A stretch of DNA of 64,000 nucleotides from contig NC_045150.1 of NCBI RefSeq assembly GCF_008831285.2, positions 15,995,362 to 16,059,361 on the forward strand. Reading direction: 5' to 3'. The first letter of the stretch is position 1. Every line of letters begins with the position of its first letter. The notes under the pieces are model-generated. The model had not been told where the DNA came from. It did not search any database and was given only the letters and a program-made list of their open reading frames with translations. Positions 1 to 12,427 of the stretch are shown here, piece by piece. This DNA comes from Nymphaea colorata. Its lineage: Eukaryota > Streptophyta > Magnoliopsida > Nymphaeales > Nymphaeaceae. Both the position numbers and the translations under genes were made by a program.

Positions 1-1480
1 TTGAAGATAGACCTATCAAAAGCATATGACAGGGTCAATTGGACTTTCTTACAGGCTGCCATCTTGCATTTAGGATTTCATCCTATTTGGACTTAAAAGG
101 TAATAAAAGTAGTGAAAAATGATTTCTGTGCTCTTGTGATTAATGACCATCAAGGTGAATACTTTGGATCTTCTCATGGTCTGCAATAAGGTTCCCTTTA
201 TCTTCATTTTTATTCCTCATTGTCATGAAAATCTTTTCACATACATTGCAAGCTACAATTCAAAGAAGAATGAATGAAGTACTGCATATTGGAAGAGGCA
301 TAGCAGGGGTTTTTCCTACAATGTATGCTGATGCCATCTTGATTTTCTTAAAAGCCTTCAAGAATGGATTTCTTTATCTACATTTTTTTTTTCTGTTTGA
401 ACTCCATGCTGGAATGATGATTAACCTTAAAAATAAGCATTCTTCTTTTTCAATATGGGCCAAAGCAAGATTGCAAGTATTTGTAATTAGTTCAGTGAGA
501 GCCTAGGATAGTTTCCCACTCGATATTTGGGTCTCCCACCCAAGGCAATGAATTTGAGAATGTTGGTACGGTTCTTATTCTTTTAAAAATATAGAGTAAA
601 CTTAGTTTATGAAAAAGCATGCTACTTTCCTATGCAGTAGGATCTACTTGATCAAGTCAGTATTAGAAGCACTTCATATTTACTGGATGTTGTTGCTCAA
701 GTGCCCTCTTGGTGTCATTAAGAAAATGGAACAGATTATGTGCAGTTTTTTATAGGAAGAGTCAGATGCAGGGGTAAGCCTCATTTACTTGCCTGGAATG
801 TCTTGGCTTTTCCTAAATACGAAGGTGGGCTCGGCATTAGATATCTTAAAGAGGTCAGTGAAGCTAGTCGGTTGTTTCTAGGATGTACATTAATTTTTCA
901 CCAGGGCATATGGGACTCATTATGCATGAAAAAATATTTGAGTAGGAAAAGTACTTGATATGTGGAAATGGTTCCAAATATTTCTTCTCTTGGGCGGGAT
1001 CTAAATCTGTTACTTGAAATGTGATGAATGGGGAGCTTGCTAAGTTCTATGGAGGATGTTTTACTCAAGCAGATTCCATTGGATCTGCTTGGGAAGTAGA
1101 ACCTTTCCTTCGAAGGTCGGTTAAGTAAATGCTAATACAGCACCACATTGAGCTAAATCTATGGCGACATGTGCAATGCATTGGAGATTGCCTTCAACTT
1201 AGGCTCATGCAAAGTGCAGATTTTCTTTGTTCTAAATAAAATCATAAACCTGCAAAGCTCAGGAGCCAAGTTTGGAACCATGTAAAATTAAAGGAATGGT
1301 AGTTACATGGCACAGTGTGGAACGCAAAAGTGTTACCTAGAGCTAACTGGTTTGAGTTTGTTTGTAGTTATTAACATCTACCTGCTGATGCCAAACTTCA
1401 ACAAGTAGGGTCTTCCATTTTTTCTGTCTTTAAGTTGTGTGGAGGGCAGGTGAAGTTCTATCTCACTTTCTTTTCTCGTA
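1..1480 (+). pseudogene. LINE reverse transcriptase / zf-RVT pseudogene
   Basis: Coding relic of the LINE ORF2 protein, which in living elements copies its RNA at the target site. The first frame runs 31 codons from base 1 ([14 protein letters not shown]) to a TAA near 97. The box normally reading YADD is YADA at 324-335, so the second metal-binding aspartate is lost. The frame at 225-506 carries the palm, the frame at 740-958 carries KPHLLAW and EGGLGIRYL, and zf-RVT-like residues follow near 1318-1450. The endonuclease and N-terminal part lie left of the window or are lost. Frameshifts, stops and the missing Asp mean it cannot work. Family assignment rests on motif order and is firm; the exact clade is not. 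Confidence 0.78.
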
Positions 1481-2130
1481 TACTAATGCTATGAACATTT
1501 AGCAATGCATCTATTCATGGTTTGGAGTTGATAAATTCCATACCTCAGACTTTTTCTCTGTCTGGAACTGGTGGTGGAGGAAGAGGTTCTCATGTAAAGA
1601 ATTCAGATGGTGTTGGCTTGCCTGCTTCAATATCACAATCTGGAAGCTATGGTGTTTCAAAAAATCACGTGGTGCATAAAGAGGTGGTTAAGCTAGCTGA
1701 GATTGCTAAGAGGGAAGTCTGACACTCATGTTGTGAGGTATTCTATAAACAAGAATGAGGACAATATGTAAAACAGGCGATAAATATCTAGATGCAAACC
1801 TTATTTTCAGCCATTTTTGGCATTGTCAGAGTAAAGATGAGTGGGGGCTGGAAGTGGCCACATTGTGTTGCAAATGTTTATAAAGTGGCTGGTTTACTAT
1901 GGTTTAATGCCTCCCCAATCAGGAAAACCAGGTTGGTGGTACAAAGGTTTCTCTTCTCAAACATGATCAGAATTATGGACTCTGTTCTTGTAGAGAGGAT
2001 TCCTAAAGACTGTCATGTTACTCTAATCACAAACTGTCATGCTCTTAGTTCTCATGTCAAGGAACTAAGAGAGTGACTCTGGTTCATTGGTAGTCTCAAT
2101 AGCGAGAAGGTATTCCGTGGTTAAAGATCA
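1..2130 (+). mobile_element. Degenerate L1-type LINE, 5' part outside window
   Basis: Remnant of a non-LTR retrotransposon that enters the window in the middle of its reverse transcriptase. In order I see the fingers/palm motif DLSKAYDRV (from base 10), a decayed catalytic YAD box near 324, a thumb-like segment around 640-760 (SVLEALHIYWM type), the segment KYEGGLGIRYL near 820, and a zf-RVT-like tail near 1318-1450 (VWNAKVLPRANWF, then LPADAKLQQVG). These occur in the family order on one strand but in different frames with several stops. Beyond about 1500 no domain is clear; the open stretch at 1792-2076 sits where an RNase H domain might lie but shows no convincing motif. No poly(A) tail or target duplication was found, so the right edge is approximate. 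Confidence 0.8.
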
Positions 2131-3467
2131 CTTCTCTTTGGAGGCTATCTCCATTGGAAACTCCTTTGTCGTTCACAAAATCAAAAAAACAAAAAACAAA
2201 AGAAAAGCCAACATTAATGATACTGAAGGTCACTGATTCATGTCAGACAAATCTTGAAAAGTGCTGACCCTGACCATGGAAAGTTTGCTGAGTGAGCAAG
2301 AGAGTGTTGAGGCTAAGTTAGAGGCCAGTTCTTAATTGTGTTATTTCTGTTGATTTTTTTTTCTTGATATTATTTTTCATCATTAATGGAAGGAGAAACC
2401 CAGCCCGATTGCATCAGAGCGGTTCCTTGTCAAGGAAAGTGTAGCATTTCGGGCCCCCATTGAAGGGAGAAGGTATACATCATAGGGTTGGGGCCCCCAT
2501 GCATTTTTGTGGGCTACGTTATTTTAGCAATACAGACAAAAGTGGTAAGAACAATATTTTTTTGAATATTACCGTTTTCAAGAAGGAAGAGCCTCAATGG
2601 ATAGTTGAAGGAAGAAGGTTGACGAGTTAACATACTCCTTAGGAAAATAAGGTTCCTAGTGATAAATATAATTATAAATACAGATAGATATATATTAAAT
2701 AAACATATACATATAATCGTTTTAATATTCTGGATGTTGGACGACTAATAGATTTAAATAATGTCACTGATAAACCCATAAACCATTAAAAAAAGTGCCT
2801 TAAATAGGCACTATTTGATACACTGTTGCTAATACAGCTGCATGCTTTAGCGACCGTTCTTTATTTTTAGTAATAAGACAAGATCTAGGAAATGACAAAT
2901 TTGAATATGTGTGTGTGTGTGGATTCAAATTTGATGGATGCTAGATATTTTCGTATAGCTCAAAATAAAACATTATTTGCTAAAATATAGACACTGCAGG
3001 GGTATTAGCAACGGTTTATGGTTTGTGGTAGTGTGTTTTTATAATAGTTTATCATAATTTCAACAACAGTTTGTGGTGTTTTCAACCATAGACTTTTAAC
3101 TTTTTAATTACCTAACAACACTGGGCATTCAACATGCTATAATTCTCCCATATAAAAGTACTAGTAATATCTTAAGTAGTTTTAAGTTTTATAGGTGAAG
3201 ACTAAGTAGCACCACTGTATGGCATCTAATGATATTTTAATTAGATTACTACAAACTCATGCACAAAATGACTTTTATCATATCTAAAGGGTGCAAAAGA
3301 TTCCATGTTCGGTTTTAAGCTAGGCCTCTTTCAAATGCATCACCCAAAAATATTAATTAGCTGACAAGAAAGTTCTCAATGATGGGAAACCTCTCACACA
3401 CACAAGATCAGTGGGAACTTCGTAGCAAACGTCCTGTATATATGCTGCCAAAACACTATGACTGACT
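2130..3467. other. Gene-free AT-rich spacer
   Basis: No coding domain seen. A short A-rich tract at 2185-2203 could be an old LINE tail. Around 2772-2790 the text CATAAACCATT and around 3008-3024 the text GCAACGGTTTATGG form a loose inverted pair about 230 bp apart, with further related words (TTAGCGACCGTT near 2848) between them, as in small non-autonomous DNA transposons. No target duplication is evident, so this is only a hint. Confidence 0.4.
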
Positions 3468-4010
3468 CTAAGGGTAGGCACTGGGCCAGGCACCAGATGG
3501 ACAAATGGGACCATTTGACCTACTTGCCAGATAAAAAAACACGCTGGGATAGCTTGCCTGGGTCGGGCATTGGGGGCTCGACTTGGCCCAAATACATACC
3601 TTTATACTTCTTTTTCCCACATTCTTTGGCATGATGCCAGCATTCAACTCCCATACAAACTCTTGACATATTCCCAATGGTTTCCAAAAATTAAAAAATG
3701 AAAACTGAAGAGTTTCAAATAAGGATAGATATCAGGTTTGAGTACAAGATAAACATGAAGTTGATGGCCAGGCCCTGGCCCAATAACTAAACAGAACAGG
3801 CTTGGACTGCCAATAAAGGCTTTGGGTCAGCCTAAGCACGGCATTGTCAAGCCTTGGACCTAACCCAACCCTTTGACGTCCCCAGGTTGGGTTAAACTGT
3901 AGATGCCGTCTTTGACCAACTCCAATGATGTCATTGATCGATTCCTCAACAATGCCAAACTGCTGATGCTGGACTGTAGATGGTCCGTGTGGGCCCACAG
4001 TTTGAGAGTG
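3468..4010. repeat. GGCCTGG/GGGCC-rich dispersed repeat
   Basis: A GC-richer island with many GGCC, GGCCTGG and TTGGGTC words on both strands (for example 3480-3600 and 3768-3875). Similar word composition returns at about 36915-37050 and 43710-43865. Open frames on the minus strand here match no protein I know and are probably by-products of the base composition. This is a common look for plant non-autonomous elements, but I cannot assign a superfamily. Confidence 0.4.
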
Positions 4011-5011
4011 AGATCAAGATGGGAGCTACTTTGTCAATATTGTGGAAATTTCTCTCAATGAAATGTAAAATCAAGTGCAAACTTAAAGGAACCCGTAAGC
4101 ACACCTGCGTCTTTTAAAATGGGCGATTGGCGATGAATTGGCTAAATCATGCTTCATTGCGAATCACTTGAATAAAGACTGGCTGATTGCCTCAAGGCAC
4201 ATAGGGCAACTGGGCTGCAAGGCAGTTCATATCCAAGGAATTCAAGGTTTGAAACTTGTGGCCACTGTCACAATCTAATGTGTTATTTCTCTTGTCTGCA
4301 AACCATCGCAAGAACAACATTCGAGTTGAACGATGTACAGTACGTCCACCTTGGTGGTTTTATGAAGAAGATAGTTTCTTCTAAGTAAACATAAATAAAT
4401 AAATAAATATTAGCCGATTTGTATAACACTTTGGATCATCCCAAGCCAAGCCCCTACAATTCAAATCGGCTGATTCCAACCAACTTTTACAAGAGAAAAA
4501 CAGAATGTGAGAGTATGAACAATTAAAGTACCATTAAGGCGGATTGATAAGTATCACAATAGGCAACTCCTATTTACCAAGAATGATGCAGGAACGTGTG
4601 GGCTTGTCTGGGCAATTGCCCACACAGGCACACAAAAATTACTAGTTTACTTGCTAAAGCTCCGTGGCTATTTTGCTGATTAGCATATGGCATCCCTCGG
4701 CCACTGATTTTCTGAAGGGCCAGCCTGTCAGCACTGAATATCTAGCTTCGCCACCGACGAGTAACTGTGTTTTGCGGTGACCCATTCAAACTGCGAACCG
4801 ATGAGGTCGGTCCTTTTCCTTTGGAAAAACTGTGGAGTCAATGGCTGCTCATCGTGTTTGACAAGTCCTGGATTTCTCAAAACGCAATCAGGGCAGGCCA
4901 GTCCAAGAAACTGGGCTCAATCCATCGACGGTCCAGCCGTGCTCTTCAGATGGCCGTACCCACCATGCAACTTCTTCTTGATTGATGTTTAATATTTATA
5001 TGTTTCCTACT
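4010..5011. other. No recognisable gene; GC-richer patch near 4750-4985
   Basis: Mostly unique-looking AT-rich text. The patch 4750-4985 is GC-richer and open in two forward frames of about 70 codons, but neither frame shows a known domain. It ends just before repeat block X. Treated as non-coding. Confidence 0.35.
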
Positions 5012-5652
5012 GAGGCGTTCTTCTAGGTCATGCACATAGACCTCATGTCGGCTAACAACGCCGGACGCAATGGTTTGGGCTACTTGTCAAAGAAAGAAAA
5101 TGGACCCATGGATGCAATGGAATTCTGACACAAGAATATTCCATGCATGTCTCTCTCTCTAATAGCCCACATCGTCAGTTAATCTTTCCACCATCCCTAA
5201 GAGCTGTTTTAGAATAAAAGAACAAATCAGGCTGAATCAGAAAGAGAGAGAGAGAGAGAAATGGTGGTCATAGTTGCTCATGAAGAGCCAGTGAGTGGAG
5301 AGCATTCAGCTGAGTTCGGGTAGATTGAGTTGAGTGCCCGGTTAAGGGTACCCAACGTACATACCCAATAGTAAGGGGACATTTTAGTAATTTTCAAAAG
5401 GTATGTCCTTTATAGTTTTTTTTTTTTTTGACTTCCACTTTTGTCTTCCCAATTTTTTTTCGGTGTGAATTGGGACTATTTTCATCATAACCAGTGCACA
5501 AAATTTTTTGCATTAGTATGACACATATATAACCAGGTTTAGAGTTCAGGTGCACATGGGACAGCACGAACATATTTGTATTAATGTAACAGCCATAATG
5601 AAAGGAGAGTGTCCGGTCCAAGAAAAGGTATTATAGAAAAGACATATCTTCA

Positions 5653-5660
<8 letters not shown>
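5012..5660. repeat. Dispersed block X, copy 1
   Basis: Begins with the words GAGGCGTTCTTCTAGG and continues through GGCTACTTGTCAAAGAAAG, a GA run (5243-5260), TTGCTCATGA and GAGAGCATTCAGCTGAGTTCG. All recur in the same order at 12428-12830. This copy has an additional stretch around 5325-5540 missing from the other. It has no coding content. It is one of a set of blocks repeated along the first 27 kb. Confidence 0.7.
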
Positions 5661-5696
<36 letters not shown>

Positions 5697-5900
5697 GATA
5701 TTATGAATATTATGAAAGAGTTAAAAAGTCTAAAATAAACATCATTTTATTAAAAATTCAAAAGTACCCCAACCCCATATTTTTTCTCTGTAGAAACATT
5801 TTAAAAGAGTAGAAAAAAGTTTATGAAAAGGTCAAAAAAGTCTCAAATAAACATTTCTTTATTAAAACAATTGAACATATCAAAACCCCATCTTTTTCCA
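5660..5900. repeat. (AT)n microsatellite and a decayed ~110-bp tandem duplication
   Basis: An AT dinucleotide run spans roughly 5662-5692. Right after it, 5711-5785 and 5822-5897 are two diverged copies of one stretch (both with AAAGTCTAAAATAAACAT-like text followed by CCCCAT and T-rich sequence), about 111 bp apart. Confidence 0.6.
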
Positions 5901-7840
5901 CAGCATACTTGTGTGTTCGGATGTGCACGCAACTCAATCTCATATGGGGCTTCGGGTCCACAGGCGGTGGAGAGAAGAAACTGCACTTTGGCCACCATCA
6001 TTGTCATGGGATATCGCTTGTTGATTCCTCAATCGATGCGATGCTTATCCATCTGGAATTGGATCTCGAATTGATGGACTAGCATTTGCTTATCCATCTA
6101 TAGGAAAAAGTTTTCTCAGACATCTTAGACTTAATTTCTTGCTTAGGTGGGCATCTGATATACTTTTGATGATGTATGTGGAGGGCTACATATCTATATG
6201 ATCCAATATTTTGCATGCCTAAGGTCTGATTTGTAGAGGCTAAAGGTGAAAACTGGAAGGACCGCACCTTGTTAGGCATGAAGTAACATAAAGCACCCAT
6301 CTAAATAGCTCTGTTTTCTCTTCTTCATGGTTCGTAGTTGTTATTTGTTCTGTTTTCTCACTTTCTGGTTTTCAATCTTTTTCATTGGAGGAAAGAGATC
6401 TAGGGAAATTGTGTATAGTCACTCACGCTCGGTTCGACTTCTCGTAAGCATCCCCCATTTTGTCTACCTATTTAGGGGTTGTTCTTATTATGAAAACTGT
6501 ATGAGTGTCCCTGCTGCCAAATGACTCCTTAACAGTAGTGGAGCTGCATTGTGGATTTTGTAAGAAATTTCTCGTACCAGTCATTGATACTTCTTTCTTT
6601 TTTAATTTTTTTTATATACCTTAAAGTTGAAAGTGAAACTAGTACTACCTACCCCAGTCAGAAATTCGGCTTTGCCACTACCCCTTTAGGGTTCTATTTT
6701 TCTTCACCTTGATCTCTAGCTTAAAACCATTTTGGTGATTTTTGGACTCTACTTAGTTTGAAGGCGTGAAGCATAGACTCTCCATCCAACATGCACCAAA
6801 CTCCACAAGTTAGTGATGTACTCCATATTTTGGTGATTGATTATAACCTTGCTTAGCTTATCTTGCAATCTAGTTGAGAAGCTACCATGTTCTAAGTTTA
6901 AAATATATAGTTTTCCAGTACCTAACAAAAATTCTTGTATAATAATGTAATTGCGCTGCATGAACTTCCGGCAGCCACTGCTTGTGAAATCAAATAGGTT
7001 TTTGCGTTCGGAAACTGTCGAGGGAGCCCCTTGTTCTATTCATGAGATATCAAATAGGTAATTAAACATACAAATGACAATAATTGATCTACTTTCCATG
7101 TCATAATTTATAGACACCAAGATCGGAACATTTTGCCAGGGGACTTACGATGGCTGGTGACATTAGCTAGTGATGTAACAAGTTCTTGTGTCATTTACTG
7201 GGATTGCATGCAACTTTTGTGCTTTCTGCACCCTTCTCCACAATCCAAGCAATTTTAAGTAATAGCGTTTGAATATTCTTTGTTGAAGAATTCCAATCAC
7301 CTTTGATCAATAAGAGAGACATCTTAACGTATTCCTTAGGTAACCACAATAAGCATTGAACATGTTGTAAGAAGGGAAGTATTGAAGCGAAGTGTGGTTG
7401 CTGTGCACCATTGCCCACATCAGTATTGTTGCGACGATGCTGGACCTAGTTGCTGTCACATCATAGTCCCACATCAGACCCAGGTCGGTGACTCACGTGC
7501 CCTTCAGCCAAAAATTCTTGGCTCCCCCACTAAAGAAGGGGTTGAGATCACAAGTTGGCGGGCTAGTGTGAAATTATTCATGTCATGAGGAATCAATTTT
7601 TTGAAAGATCATAGTAATTTTGCTTTGCTGGGCCATCCTACATCCTTTGATGGGATATTCATATGATCCATATATTTTACAACGTTGACTGGAAAATAAA
7701 CGAATGTCATCATACTTTAAACATGTTTAAGGGTAATTAAAATGGGTGATTAACAATCGATTGGAGCAATCATTTCTGAATATTCAAGTGATTCAAAGAT
7801 GAACCTCCACGGCTGAATGGTTATTTGTTTGCTTGTTGTC
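5900..7840. other. Gene-free spacer
   Basis: No domain, RNA gene or convincing transposon end seen. Several 60-75 codon open frames occur on both strands but are unrelated to each other and to known proteins. Confidence 0.4.
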
Positions 7841-7841
7841 G

Positions 7842-7990
7842 ATAAAAAACATCGCAAAAGATGCATTTGCAACGATCAATTGCTTGACCATGGTTTTCAA
7901 TTATGGAATCAAACTTTTATGGCAGTTTTGAACAATACAAAATAACCATCCAAGCACAGAAATAGCTGCCTAATTTCAACACACACACTC
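7842..7990. repeat. Dispersed block Y, copy 1
   Basis: About 150 bp starting near AAAAGATGCATTTGCAACG and running through GACCATGGTTTT, ACAAAATAACCAT and AATAGCTG to an AT microsatellite. The same order is found at 12185-12330. The following microsatellite (about 7993-8024) is also in the same relative place in both copies. Confidence 0.7.
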
Positions 7991-7992
7991 AC

Positions 7993-8024
<32 letters not shown>

Positions 8025-8025
<1 letters not shown>

Positions 8026-8639
8026 CCCACTAGCATTGATTTGTTTGATGCTTCTAGTATGTTTTCTATCTGGGAAGATGCCTAACCCAACAAATAACAA
8101 ACATTATCTAAGTCTACAGATGACCTTGCTCAATTTTATGTCTAAACTAGTCATGATTCATTATTTATTTCTGACAATGAAATAAGTACATTTTATTTAG
8201 GGTTTACCATCACAGAGGCTGATTATGTTGAATTTCAATGAACCTGCAACTGTGGTACACCTGATACAGAATTGGCTATAGGGATGAAATATCCCTCTTG
8301 TTGAGCGGTAGGATGAAATACCCATCTTGCTCAACCGGCACAAGGGAAGATCTCTATAGAGTGTATTTATTTTTTAAATTGGTACAGTCTTAACACAAAA
8401 AATATGGTCGATTGAATGCTAGTTGGGTCTGGCTCATGGCAAACATTGACCAAAGAAACACTGGATTTATGAGTCATTTGACCCAAATAATGAAAATGTT
8501 TAATTGATAACATATTTTTTCTGGTCTTATTAAGAAAGAAAATGATGGCTATTAATTACCAGACCCTTCAAGATTTTATCATCTAGCTAGCCCTAGTCCA
8601 CCTTCATCCACATTTTCTTGTCATTTTGTGCCTTCCCAG
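8025..8639. other. Gene-free spacer
   Basis: AT-rich DNA with no recognised domain. A short internal duplication is visible around 8278-8340, where GGATGAAATA(T/C)CC is repeated about 38 bp apart. Confidence 0.35.
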
Positions 8640-9229
8640 TGTGCAAATCAAAATAACGTTCTTTCTTTCTATTCAAACAACTTAAATTATTTCTTTCTTT
8701 TCCTTTATGTAGTTTAAACAAACATAGTTTGAACAATTCTTTTTCTTTCTATTCAAACAAGCTTTTATAACAATTTGTTTCATTCTATTTTCTTTCCTCT
8801 CCTTTTCTTCCCAAATCCTTTCTTTCCCTTTCCATTCTTTTCCTTTTATACTAATTTCTCTCCATCCAAACAGGTGCTATAATAGGTCAATGAAAAATTT
8901 ATTTCACAATTGGATTGTGTTGCCTAAAGCCTCTCTAAGAGCCAGCACGTTTGAAATGACCTTATATAAGAAGTTACATGGGGAAATAGGTTGCTACTGG
9001 TGTAGACTTGTAGCTCCTTCTATCTTGAGATTCAGAACAATCAGAGTGTTGTTAAACTTCTTCACCATTCATCTTATTCCCAAGAAAACTTCAACCATCT
9101 TGATTATGTAATGACTGGTTACTCCTCGTACTGTTGAAAAAGGGACCTGAAGGATCCACTACGCCCTGAAGTGCTTCCGCTTTCAAACTAAAGTTGCATA
9201 CTTCAGTTCTTTTGCTAAAATAGATCTTA
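8640..9229. repeat. Dispersed block Z, copy 1
   Basis: A pyrimidine-rich stretch (CTTTCTTT words, 8640-8870) followed by about 290 bp starting at TTTGAAATGACCTTATATAA and ending at GCTAAAATAGATCTTA. It aligns along its length with 15710-16205. The two short open frames here are not conserved as protein between copies. Copy 1 runs straight on into block P; copy 2 is interrupted at exactly the point where this block ends. Confidence 0.75.
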
Positions 9230-9239
9230 GGATTTGTCG

Positions 9240-10180
9240 GGCTCATCTCTCTTTCCACTCGCCAGCACAGACTACTATTTAAAATAAGAACAAAACATGT
9301 AATTCCCGTCTCTCGCTCTCTCTCTCTCTCTCTCTTGCTCTCTTCATGCAAGAGAAGTCAAAGGGCATGGAGCTGTTACTCTGTTTCTTTCTTCCACCAC
9401 ACTTTCACTTTCAGTGGTAGACAAGTAAAAAAGAGAGGAATGGCCCCGTTGAATAGAAACCATTAATTTACATGATATGACATTGTTGATAGTAAAGTTC
9501 CTGTCTTGGTGGGAAAGACGCAGACTTAGAGGTGGAATAGAAAGGCTCAATCAAAATACTTATGTGAAGTTGGTAGATTGTGCTTCCCATGGCAATATGG
9601 TGGCTATCGAAGACAGGAATTATGAATACCATGGAACAAGAAAAATGCAAATCTGTTACATCAGAAGCAATTGACAGTCTAATTTATATGATTCTACATG
9701 TGCTAATTATGACTCTTCAAGCAGAAGAACAAGTTTCCGCAACTTTTCATCCTTTTTGTTGAAGGAAGTCTCTCACGTATATCACCGACTTCAACACAAA
9801 GCAGCATCACCACAAAAGCATATAGAAAACACATTTGCTAATGGAACCACATCTGAAAGACACCCTGCCTTGATCGACTAGCTTCCCTTCCCTATTTTAA
9901 AGCTATTCACAGTACCAACACCACAGTCCTCATGAATCTTCATGGTTGCCGATCGTCACTAGCTAATGCCGGAAGGAATTCCATCTTTCTGTTTGCTCTC
10001 TCTCCCCCTCTCTCTAGACGTGCATAAGAACTCAAAACACGTGGAGCTGTCACTTTATTTCTTTCTTCCACCACACTTCACTTTTAGTGGTGGAGAAGTC
10101 AAAAAGAGGGGAACCACCCTGTTGAATAGAAACAAATAATTTACATTGATAAGACTTTTCTCAATATTTTTTGTTATAAA
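9240..10180. repeat. Dispersed block P, copy 1, with an internal direct duplication
   Basis: Begins near TTTCCACTCGCCAGCACAG, has a TC microsatellite at about 9309-9335, and matches 19895-20830 and 26175-26850 in order. Within this copy about 130 bp are repeated directly: 9350-9480 and 10025-10155 both carry GGAGCTGT, TTTCTTTCTTCCACCACA and GTTGAATAGAAAC. Copy 2 has the same internal pair. In the third locus the block lies shortly upstream of receptor-kinase pseudogene 1, so it may be old 5' flank of that gene family. The open frames at 9091-9762 are not conserved as protein. Confidence 0.72.
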
Positions 10181-10437
10181 AGAGATAGCACTGTCATTGA
10201 AAATTATATATATATATATTATGCGTGTGTGTATATAACTAATAATAGATAATGAAAATACATATCACTTTTTTCTCTTTATTTTTCTCCTAACTATCTA
10301 TAAAGTTAGATCGGACAACCCTGATTAGAAGGCTTAATAACTCTAAAAAGTCTGTTCACCATTCAATATATATATATAAGTATATACACACACACACACT
10401 ACTTCGATCACAAACAAAAACCAACAGACCTCTTACA

Positions 10438-10469
<32 letters not shown>

Positions 10470-10686
10470 CCTACTTGGATCACAAACAAAAACCAACAAA
10501 AGTGAAAATACATCACTTCTTTCTCTTTATTTTTCTCCTAACTATCTATCAAGTTAGATCGGACAACCACGATTAGATGGCTGAATAACTCTAAAAAGTC
10601 AGTTCACCTTTCAATATATATATATACACACAGACACACATACACTACTTCGATCACAAACAAAAACCAACAGTTCTCTTACAACG

Positions 10687-10720
<34 letters not shown>

Positions 10721-10840
10721 TGCACACCCTACTTGGATCATAAACAAAAACCAACAGACCTCTTACATTATATATATACACACACACACCACACTACCTC
10801 GATCACAAACAAAAACCAACAGACCTCTTATATTTGTGTT
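10180..10840. repeat. Compound minisatellite/microsatellite array
   Basis: Units of about 70-80 bp made of (TA)n, (CA)n and the constant word CACAAACAAAAACCAACA, which appears about five times between roughly 10405 and 10825. A larger period is also seen: a segment with CTAACTATCTAT and AGTTAGATCGGACAACC occurs at about 10285-10370 and again near 10535-10620. One copy of the constant word, with its CA run, sits at 26897-26950, so the expansion is specific to this locus. Confidence 0.75.
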
Positions 10841-11030
10841 AAAAAGTGTTCTGAAAAAATTTGAATTTCCTAATGTCTTCATCATAAACACTAATTTAAT
10901 CTAAACAATGTTTAAGTTCAAATTACTTTTATAAAAAAAGTATTTTTTCTACTACTAAAATTTTGATGTTATAAGTGCCATTCCTTTTCTAATTATTATG
11001 GTATATTAATAAAATAGAAAATAACTAACT
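10780..11030. repeat. Dispersed block Q, copy 1
   Basis: Starts at the last CACAAACAAAAACCAACA word and runs through GTGTTAAAAAGTGTT, CACTAATTTAATCTAAA and GGTATATTAATAAAA. It aligns with 26920-27143, where the match is cut by the assembly gap. Purely non-coding. Confidence 0.75.
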
Positions 11031-12184
11031 TAATGTGTGTTTATCACCAAATATATTTTAAGATAGTGCTAAATTATAAAGAAAAGGAATTTTAATAGGC
11101 CCGGCTCCTGTCCCTTACCTAAGTGGTATGTTATTTATATATACATATATATGCACATGCACTCACACGAGAGAGAGAGAGAGAGAGAGTTTGTATTAAA
11201 TGAAACTAAACACATCCAAAGAGTAATGGATGTCACAGTACAACTTAAAAAAAAGGACAAACAAAAGAAAATAGAAGCAGCAGAGAAGAAGAGAGGAACC
11301 AATCCGACAGCGAGAAATCCTTCAGGATAGCTAAAAGCTCCATTCTTAGGGTTTGCAATAAGTGGTGGAAAACGAAATGAGCTTTAGGATAGAAGACTTA
11401 ATTGGGAATGATCCAAATCTTCCACCAGAAAATACAAAACCATGTATGCCAGCTTCAAATACAGATGGCACATGGATCAACAACTTCAGTTTAAAGGAAT
11501 TAGACATTTTCCTCTTGTTGACAAATCTAGCACAGCTCTATGTTACAGAAATTTCCTAATAGCCACCGGTTAGCAAACTAACCAAAATATCTTGATTGCC
11601 ACGTTATTTTCTCCAGAAACCCCAAAGGAGGATTTGGTGATGGATACGAAAGAGATACATGGGCTCTACTACATCAACTAAATCGAAGACAAACAAGGCC
11701 ACCACCAACAACAATCAAATTCTCTCGGGCCAACTAAATTGAAGACAAGCAAGGCCAGGAGAAAGACAAAGAATGTATTGTTGTTTCTTTGCTGTTCTTA
11801 ATTTGTACTTTGGTGTCTTCTTGTCATCTATTTTACATTTTTTTTTCATTTTACGTGAAAATTGGATTGAATCAACCAATTTCATGATTTTATCATCCAG
11901 ATAGCACTAGCTTTGATAGTCATACATGAAAAGACCTCAATACTTGGTCCGTTTCTTGTGAAGTTACATCATGTTTTGCATGTCTCCATTTATTTTGTAG
12001 CTCTAAAACAATTAATGACGTCGACTTTTCTCTATATGCCACAGCTTTCTTAAACTCCAAATCTGTCAACCCTAAAAGGTCGCTGCTCTTCCCTATCAAG
12101 CTGTAGCTGGATGTCCCCGGCACGGGTTTTCCATGAGTTCTCAAATGCAACAACCTAGCAACGTCTTCTAGGTGATTGTCACCT
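11030..12184. other. Gene-free spacer with short direct repeat
   Basis: Contains a GA run (11169-11190) and a direct repeat of about 27 bp (CAACTAAAT..GAAGACAA, about 11676-11702 and 11731-11757). Minus-strand frame 11920-12153 (77 codons) reads like ordinary protein in composition but matches nothing I recognise. Forward frame 11362-11559 is likewise unassigned. Confidence 0.35.
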
Positions 12185-12324
12185 CGAATCCATCAAAAGA
12201 TGCATTTGCAATGATCAGTTGCCTGACCATGGTTTTAAATAATGGAATACAACTTTTACAGCTGTTTTTAATGATACAAAATAACCATTTGAGCACAAAA
12301 ATAGCTGTCCGATTTCAATATACA

Positions 12325-12363
<39 letters not shown>
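12185..12363. repeat. Dispersed block Y, copy 2, with (TA)n run
   Basis: Second copy of the block described at 7842-7990, ending in a TA dinucleotide run at about 12329-12362. Here block Y precedes block X, whereas at the first locus X precedes Y, so the blocks have been shuffled. Confidence 0.7.
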
Positions 12364-12427
12364 GCACACCTTAATTAGGTCGTCATGCCACACACCTTAA
12401 TTAGGTCAATGATGCATCACTCAGATT

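Noticed and set aside
9091-9762. Overlapping short frames on both strands in block P
   Set aside because: The three copies of the block do not keep these frames open, so they are not under protein selection.
10280-10840. CRISPR-like array
   Set aside because: The constant word is spaced by dinucleotide runs, not unique spacers, and the sequence is plant nuclear DNA.
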